64,000 nucleotides of DNA from Ixodes scapularis (taxonomy: Eukaryota > Arthropoda > Arachnida > Ixodida > Ixodidae). Made by a program: the position numbers and the translations under genes. The stretch is from assembly GCF_016920785.2 (NCBI RefSeq), contig NW_024609880.1, positions 61,021,292-61,085,291 on the forward strand, read 5' to 3'. Shown piece by piece: positions 52,801 to 61,800 of this stretch (position 1 is its first letter; every line of letters starts with the position of its first letter). The notes under the pieces were generated by a model. The model searched no databases. It was not told the DNA's origin and saw nothing but the letters and a program-made list of their open reading frames with translations.

Positions 52801-55800
52801 AACGGCGCATATAAAAATTTACACTTCCTACGAAAAACACGCGAAAAAAAAAATTAAATAGAAAGGAGCGCGCCGACAGCTAGCGTCGTGCCAGCCTCCA
52901 CAGGGCGAGTCGGGGAAAAATTCTCTCCTCGCCGTGACGTCACCCCGGCTCGCCGTAAGGGGGCGCCACGCGAACTTCTCGGGGCTAATAGTGCACTTAC
53001 ATAAGCCATAAACGCCCTGACCTTGCCCCGCACTCAAGAAGGAAGGTGATGAGCACCCTGACCTTTCCCTTCTATGGCTGCTTGCCATGTTCTCGTAACG
53101 TCGGCTGCACTCTGACCTATGGTGAAACTAGCTATAAAAACATAATTTATTACATCAGTGGTTCACCAACGATTAATAGTATTTGTCTTGGAACAGTCTC
53201 ATTTTTTTAAATAAATTCAATATGTTCAAAGGTTTTAGGAAATTGTGAAAGATGAGCTGTCTTAAAAAGTTTTAGTTAATTTTAGTTGCGCAAGAGCGTC
53301 CCTAAAAACCGCTACTGGACCGATAAATTTTGCGGGAAAAAGTTAGCTAAGTCCGATGGGAAAGAACGTCTCTCACCAACCATAGCCAAATATAATGCAT
53401 TAATTATTAATTTGTAATGAACTAAATGTAATTAATATACACATTCTTCCGCCGCACCTTCTGTGCCTCAAGACATTAATTTCTTTTCCAATTTTTTTAT
53501 TTGTTTTGACATGTAAGTTTATTCACATTCCCTCCTTTATAGTCAACTGTCGGATAATTGGAAAAAACTGCAAACATAAGGAGTGCTTTATTGTTAAATT
53601 TCGTGTACTTTTTTCTTAAATGCGCTAGCACTTCGGGGAATACCCTACGCGCTTTTGCTCCCGTGGCTTGATTTGTAACCAACAAAGCAGGCGGCACGCA
53701 TTTTATATGCATATTATCATCATCATTTATTTTCCTTGAGGGCCCGTGGGGCATTATTAGGGTGTGGCAATAGAACAAAAACAAATAGAACAGTAAACAC
53801 AATTATAACACTGTAAGCTAGCTCGGTAGGTTAGATAAAGAAAGGGTAATGGCTTCAACAAATTTAGTAGTATCATTATTAAAAACAATGTTACGAGGTA
53901 GTGAATTCCAATCCTCGATGGCCAATGGTAATGTGGAAGTCCGGTGACAAACAGTTGATGATCGAATTGGACGTAATTTACATAGGTGATCTAGACGCGG
54001 GAAAATACAATGGGGAGCTGATAGCAGTGCTTCTTTGAGGTAGATATTGTGATAAAAAATTCGATGGAGGAAAGAAAGGCGTGATACTCGGCGGCGAAGG
54101 GAAAGTGAATGAAGGTTAGCTGATTGGCGTAATCCTGATATGCTGGTATATGGTGATTAGTAGTTATAAATAAAACGAAGGGCTCTGTTTTGGGCGGATC
54201 CTAGATTATTTGCAAGTTAGGACTGCCATGGGGAGCATATAGATGATGCGTATTCTAACTTCGATCTCATAAGAGTAGTATACGATAGTCGTTTCACGGA
54301 GGGTGTAGCAAGTTTGAGGTTACGGCGCAAATATCCGAGAGAACGGTTAGTATCAGAAATAAGAGAAGTTATGTGAGTAGTCCATGATAGGTCAGAGGTG
54401 AGATGAACACCCAGGTATTTATAAGATGAACATGCTATTACTTGAGTGTTAGAGAGGTAATACGAAAATGGTGTGGCACGCAAACTGTGGGAAAATGATA
54501 GGGATCTACATTTATTGAAGTTTAACGTCATCTGCCATTTTTCACACCAATGGATTACAAAAAATGTGTCGGTAAATGACACAACCGTCGGCGAACAGGC
54601 GCACAGAAGACGCGATATGAAGGTGGAGATCATTAATATCGATTAGGAACAGAAGGGGGCCAAGTACGGTTCCCTGGGGGACACCTGACGTTACGGTAGA
54701 GGTGGCAGATTTTTGCGTTGTTGACAGATAAATATTGCTAACGGTTAATTAGGAATTCAGAAATCCACTTAAAAACAGAGGGTTGAATATTAATATGGTT
54801 AAGCTTTGTTAAAAGACCTACATTAAACATACCTACATTAATCAGGCGTAAAGTGCGTAATGCGCCCGACGGATGTGATATGGTGTATTATCTTCTAAAC
54901 ATCAAATGTAGAAACCAAATATCTAGTTATGCTTTCATATGCAAAAAACAGATGCGTACTGTAAGTGGTCCTATATATGTAGTTTAATCCAACATTTCAA
55001 GCGGGGACCTCTATTCATCAGGGGATGCTTCTATCTGAATATTAAAAAAGAAATATTTTAATTGCTGTAATGCTACAACAAAAGTCTTTAATTGGTAGAC
55101 GGAGACCTGTCTGCTGGAAGTAGGCAGATCAGAAAATTATATGAATTTGTTTTAAATGAGGACAGTGAAACCCGTTTAGAACGAACCCACGTACAGCGAA
55201 TTATTGTCGATATCGAACTCACGGAAAATTAAAATAAAAACGAAAGCATGTAAAAACCACTTTTCATAATGAAAACTATATTGGGTATATCGAACATTTT
55301 CTCCCGGGAAGGCTTCCAAAAACGCGAAAATCTAACCTGTCCCCCCCCCCCCCCCCCCCCACACACACACAAAAAAAAAAGAAAACAACAACAGAAACAA
55401 AAAGTAAGAAAGACAGCAAATTACAAAAGCTCAAGCTGCGAACAAAATTGAGCGAAGAGAAGCGATTCAGAAGGAAAGAAAGCTTAAAAAAACACTCTGC
55501 ACGCACGCACAGAAAAAAAAAAAACTTCATCCCAAAACCGTTGCCCACTATGAGTAGCAATTCAGAAAGGTAAATAAGCTAAAAAAAAAAAAAACTTTGC
55601 ACGCAACAAAATTAGCTCGTTGTTATAAGGCGGAAACGAAGAGATGATGAAGGAAAGAGAAGCTCTTGCCTTACAACGAACGCATCGTGGATGTTAGTTG
55701 TAAATGGTTTTTGCTATATCGAATTACTTGCTATTTCGAACTGATCGTAGCGTTTCCTGCTGTTCGTTATAAACGTGTTTGACTGGTTCATGGACGTCGA

Positions 55801-58800
55801 CGGAACGTATTTTTAGACTGTCCACTGCAGTTCCTAACATTTGTATAAAGAAACGTTTACTAAGAATAAGATGGTGCAAAGTGCTATCGCATTTCACTGT
55901 GCGCATCAATTTTGGCAATAGATATTTTACCATGTTGGACGTACTGTATGCATTAACTTCCCACCTTCATCTATATCTAGCTTTCACGCCCACTCTTTGT
56001 TTGTTTTTTTAGGAACTCCGGTCCGTATTTAACCAGTATAAGCTGCTGCTGACGGCTGCAGTACCAGTGGCCAAGTTCCGCCTGCAAGAAGGCTATGAAG
56101 TAGCCGAATTGGGAGAGTAAGTATTGATATTCTCTTCTGCCAGAGGTTTTGCCGGGACGATATGCTGGGGGTATCCAAACTAAAAACAGGGCCGCAGTTT
56201 TTCTCCCACAAGAGCCACTGAAATCTCGAAAATGCGAAGTTGCGGCTCTTGTATAATTGGGGAAGAATAAAAAATAATTAGAGTTTGAAATCATGTCGTT
56301 GTTATTTTTTTATAAGAGTTAAGCAGTAAGTAACATTACTTGATTAGGTCACTTGCGGAACTGCTCACATACGCTGTTTCCACGAACGGTAACCCCTCTC
56401 TCTCGCCGAAGCCCTCCTCCTGTCGTTCGGCGCTCCTTCGTTTTGAGGGCGGCGGCTATGGTAACTGCAGTGCTTCCTATAGATTATATACATTTTGGAG
56501 CAAAGCGCCTAAACAAGTGAGCTAATCTAGTGACGTTCGCAGTGAACAGCCGGCTAAAAATAAATGCTACAATTAATAACTCCAGAACCAATGTACCGGT
56601 CAAAAACGAGCTCGTGAAAATATTTAGTACTTATTTCAAACTCAAAGTGAATTGCATTCAATCGCTATAACACTCCGGTAGCATACTGAGAGACATAGGC
56701 GAACGTTTTACTTGTAATGAAAGCCATGGGTGTAAATTCACAAACAATAAACAAAGTTACGTCAATCATCATCTCTCTTCGGGCTTGCTTTCCGGTGCAA
56801 ATATTTGTCACAAATTAAGGGCTGATCATTTCCTTCTATATTCATCCTTTCAATTTGGCTTTCTCGTAAGTTCGAGAGCATTCTCGTCTGATCTAGTTCC
56901 GAATATTCTACGCACTGAAAGTTCTACGCCGAACGATCCAGAAACTCACGAGGGTACATAAGAGGCTCCGCAAGGCGAGCAGGGTCAGTCTCGCCCCACC
57001 GTTCGACTCTGCTGTTACGCCGACTTCGACGCCCGCGACGCTCTGTTATTATCTTTTGCACCCTTTCATTTTTGCCACAAGTTCGCCACGTTAAACGTTT
57101 ATTTCTTCCTGTTTAGTTACTGTTGCTTTGCTCACCACGCATGACAATATAACCGCTGGTTGGAAGTGACCATAATAGTCGGCAGCTTAAGAAACACAGC
57201 TCTTTACACTTAGCGTGGAGAGTTGCGTTCCTCATTGCTCCGCAATGAGAAACGTGAGTCAACAATGCTGTCCTCATGGCGCCCATGACCAGACACGCTC
57301 TAAAATGGCCTGTGCGTCTGGTTTTCTGCAGAGAATTCAAAGAGCCAGTCAGAGTGATCTACGAAGAGAAGTCAGCAAATGTTGAGTCCCAGTAAACCTT
57401 TCGGGCTGCAGTCACTGGCAGCTACTGATACTTATGAAGCACAAGGCGTTGGTTATTATGTTCATAATTTTCGATGCGAGATTCGTTTTATGCCCTCCTT
57501 ATCGGGTGGTGTAGCAATCTCGTTGAGTGCATAGCGATTATAAGATGCTCGCAGCGCCACCCCATCTGTCAAAGACTACGAAAAAAGTTGATCAGTGCTG
57601 CTTGTTGGGCGAGTTGAAGCTAAAACTTTGAAAACGTGGTAGCGCCTTTTGACACGGACGAAAGGGGAGAACAGGACATCACAATGGCTAGCGCATTGTG
57701 TTGTCCTGTTCTTTACTGTCGTCTGTGTCAAAAGGCGCTACCATGTTTTCATAGGAATAAAGACCGCGACATGACACTGAGACTCCCGTGCTAACATCGA
57801 CATGCTCACTCGCACATCGCAGACTTCATGTCGGGGTCTGAACGTAATTATTTTATTATCGTCATTCCCCCTGCTTCATCCGTGGATCGCAAATATTGAA
57901 TTTTTGTGGGCTTTGCGGGAAAGTAGATGAACGGGCAGTTTTCAGGATGCATGGGCAGCAGCAAGGCTCTGCTCACCTATTACCCAGCGGCGATCGTTGC
58001 CCCTTTGTTTTGAAGCTCGAAACAGTTGATGTTTACGTGTACCGAATTTCAATGCGATATTTGAATTCAGTGAACAAAGTCCAGAAAAGATTGAAAGGTG
58101 TTTCAGCCCACCTTGAAAGCGTTCGACTTTGATTTAGCTCATTAGACCATCATCAGCATAACCAGGGAGTGCCATCTAGTAACGTCGCGTGAGTTAGATA
58201 ACCGCCAGTATACTTTATTACTCTTCTCTAAATATTTTACGTATACCAGGGACAGAACGGAAACGCCACATCTCCACTTGGAATTCAAACCGTCTTTGAT
58301 TAAAAATTAAAGTTGCAAAATATAAAAGCCAAACTTTATAAAGCCGAATTTATTTTTAAATAAAAGTTTTAACAAATCGCTTACTCAGCACTTATATTCA
58401 TGATTATTGTAATAAGTATTTGAAACAATATTTTATGCTTGCAGGCTCTTGGATTGGATCAACGTAATGACGTACGATCTTCGAGGAAACTGGGCGGGAT
58501 TTACAGATGTTCACAGTCCCCTTTTTAGGAGATCCTTTGACGAATGGGCCTACGAGAAGCTGAACGTTGTAAGTATACCCGATATGTATCAAAACCTCCC
58601 CGCCGTTAGTTTTTTTTTTTTTTTTGTGACATTACGGTACACAATATTTACATTTTTTAACCTTTGTTTATGTTAAGACCTAACGTGAAAGTATTCTACG
58701 GTCCACTTTTGGTAAGATGATAAAAAACTGTCTGCTGGAATCGATAATATTGGCTGACTCTGTATACATATCGTAGGCAAAGGTTTTCTACGGATAAAGC

Positions 58801-61800
58801 TAGTATAACACAAGACATAGAAGAAAAAATTAAATCCTTATTTTCCACTTGAAGTCACTTAGTTTGCAACAAGCGGTGAATTCATATCTCAGTGGGTTGT
58901 GCTGTACTCAAACCTTTCAAATGAAGTCTATTTTGCATTGTCGAATAAAAGAATGACTCGAGTTTGGTTGTGAGTTGGTTTTTTGGTGAGAGTCCATTTG
59001 AAATATTTTTTTGCGTGTTGCATTAGGCTAAATTTGTAAATAACATTTGACAGAACAAATAAGGGAAACAAGCGTCTACCGTCCCCGCAAACTAGAAAGA
59101 TACCGTCACGAAAACGCCGACTTTCTTGATGAAAGTACTCGGTGGATTTTGTTATCGTTTAATACCAATATCACACTATAAGAGTAAATGCCTTGCTTTC
59201 ACGGCGGACTGAATTATAAAGTATTTATTCCTAAGCTACTACTTAGTATTTGCAAGTTTTCTTGCCTTGATATGCTTGGTGGATTTCTTATTTCATAATA
59301 TGCAAACGCATTTAAGTATCCACATTTTGTGCACCAATGTAGTAATTTCCGCGTGTCTGCTAAATCGACAGTTGTCTTTGTCTTAGCAATAGGTGAGGAA
59401 TCATGTTAAATGCTGGCAAATCTAACCTGGTCTAGTGAAATGTTGTCTGTGCTTTAATCTTTCCCAATGTCACTCAATTTTCTCCCAGAATGTTCAACTC
59501 AAGACACGAGTTGCAATCCACGGCAGAAGTTTAACATACGGCCATCGCTTTTGATTACCATTTCTTAAGAATGTCGTTTCTGCGGAGCACTAACGTTCAC
59601 CTGGCCGTCAATGCCACCTTTTATTTGTGACAACTCATTACCTAAATTGCGAATTTTTGATATAAATATTGTCTGCGTCACACAACCACCACACTTTCGT
59701 TTATGCCGTGTGGCTGCACCTTACCATTCTGCGTCTGTATCTAACACTGAGATAAGATGGTTAATTGGCAAGTCTGTTTTTACGCAAGGTTTAAACGAGC
59801 CCCAGATTTTTACACCTCTTTGTGATCAGGGTAATAATAATTGAATAGTTTAATGCTTTGATAAATACTCCTAAGTTAATGGTGGTCTTCAAATGCCAAT
59901 GATGTCTTCTTTTTTCCGATGTGTCTTCAGCATGACGGTCTCCAACTGTGGATAAGCCTGGGGGCTCCCAGAGAGAAGCTAATAGTTGGAGTACCATTCT
60001 ACGGTAGGACATACACTCTTAGTGATAAGGCCAACACGGGTCTAAGGGCATACATTAACAAGGAGAAGATGGGAGGAATCCCTGGACCGTACACGAACGC
60101 AACAGGCTTCCTCGCTTACTATGAGGTGAGCTCGGTTCATTTTACTTTTACTTACTTGTGCTTAGCAAGCGGCTGAGATAAGCGCACCTGAAGGAATTTT
60201 TTCGCAGGTTCGGGAAACAAAAATGAAGCGCATCTGACAAGAAATGGAAAGTTTACAAAAGAAACCGTTTTTTGAAAATTACAGGACTCTGATTGCTCAT
60301 AGAGAGTAAGAACACGCTGCTCAGGAATAATAGTGTACGTTAACGCACTTAAGAGCCCTACAGTAACTTTTTGTGAAACTTTTATATAGAAACTTCTTTT
60401 ACTTGCTCCCTTTCATCTATGACAACAACGTTTATAGATTCTTAATAACACTTTAGGCCTCTTACAACTTAAGATAAGCTGTAGATGCTCCGCCACCAGC
60501 ACGCGCTCGTAATCTTTCGGTGTGTTTATCTTCGCGTGCGCCGAGGAGTTCTTGAAGGCAAGAAACTGGCTCTGGAGGCTGCTGCTCATTTTATATTGCG
60601 TTATCTATATCCGTTAGCAAACTATAGTTTGGTTTAAGAAAATAGAGTTGCGGGATGTGTTATAGCAGCACCTACTGAAAATAAAAGGTTACCGTCGTGC
60701 TAATAGAACGGAACGGTAACTCCACGTTTATTTTTATTTATTTTATACGTCTGTGACTCGAATGTTTCCTATAGTTTTAGCTAATCACTCAATTATGTAT
60801 CGACTTGATCTGTAGTATTGTAAACTGCATGACGGAGGTTTAAATGAAAGAATGAAAAAAAGTTTGTTATCTTGACGACTACGCTTCTTTACAATGTATT
60901 CTCGGAAACAGATTTGCCCGCACGTTCATTCTGGAACATGGACGAAGAAGTTTGATGAAGTTGGAAAGTGTCCGTACGCCTACTACGACAACCAGTGGAT
61001 TGGTTACGAAGACGAAGAAAGTATAACAATCAAGGTAATTCATATAAATAGTCATACTGACCCCGTGGGCATATATTTTCATCCCATTGAAAGTGGCGAA
61101 ACATGTGCATTAAGTTTAGTGGATTTGACTTGCTTTAGATTAAAATTACCACAAAAATGTTGACTTACATAGTGTCTGTGTGTGTGTTTTTTTAGCACAT
61201 ATATATGAAAAGCGTTTATTTGCTATAATATTTGCTATTTGAGGCCAAACGTTTTAGAACCGTTGACGGTTATGTTTATAAAATCGAACCAAGAATTACG
61301 CTAGACCAAACAACACTGGAAAAAAGAGCGTACGACCACGCATTGCGGGAATAGTTCCATCCTTCTGAGGCGGCGTCCGTTCATTAATTTTATTATTTTC
61401 GGGGTTAAAATAAAGATGCCTGCTGAGTAGTTCCGTTTCAATTCATTTTACTAGCGCACGGAAAAGAAAAGCACAAAGAAATGACTGGATGTCTTATCAA
61501 AAAAGAGAATCATGAAACATGCACTCCGGCCCTTTGTTCCTATGCCCGATGTTCAATTCTTCTAGTATTTCAATGTGAAAGCATTAACTGTCCCATGGAG
61601 CGAACAGGCGTTGTCTGAAGCAGCGAAAAGCGGCACCTAAATTTAGTCTGTAGCAACAAAAAACGGTACCTAAGTTCCAACTGTAGCAGCGAAAAATGGC
61701 ACCTAAGTTGAAATTGGTTGAGTGAAACGGCACCTAAAGTCCCATTGGCCAAAAGCACAGCAAAGGAGAGGCTTCGTCACGGAAGCTGTGGAGCGGGCGC

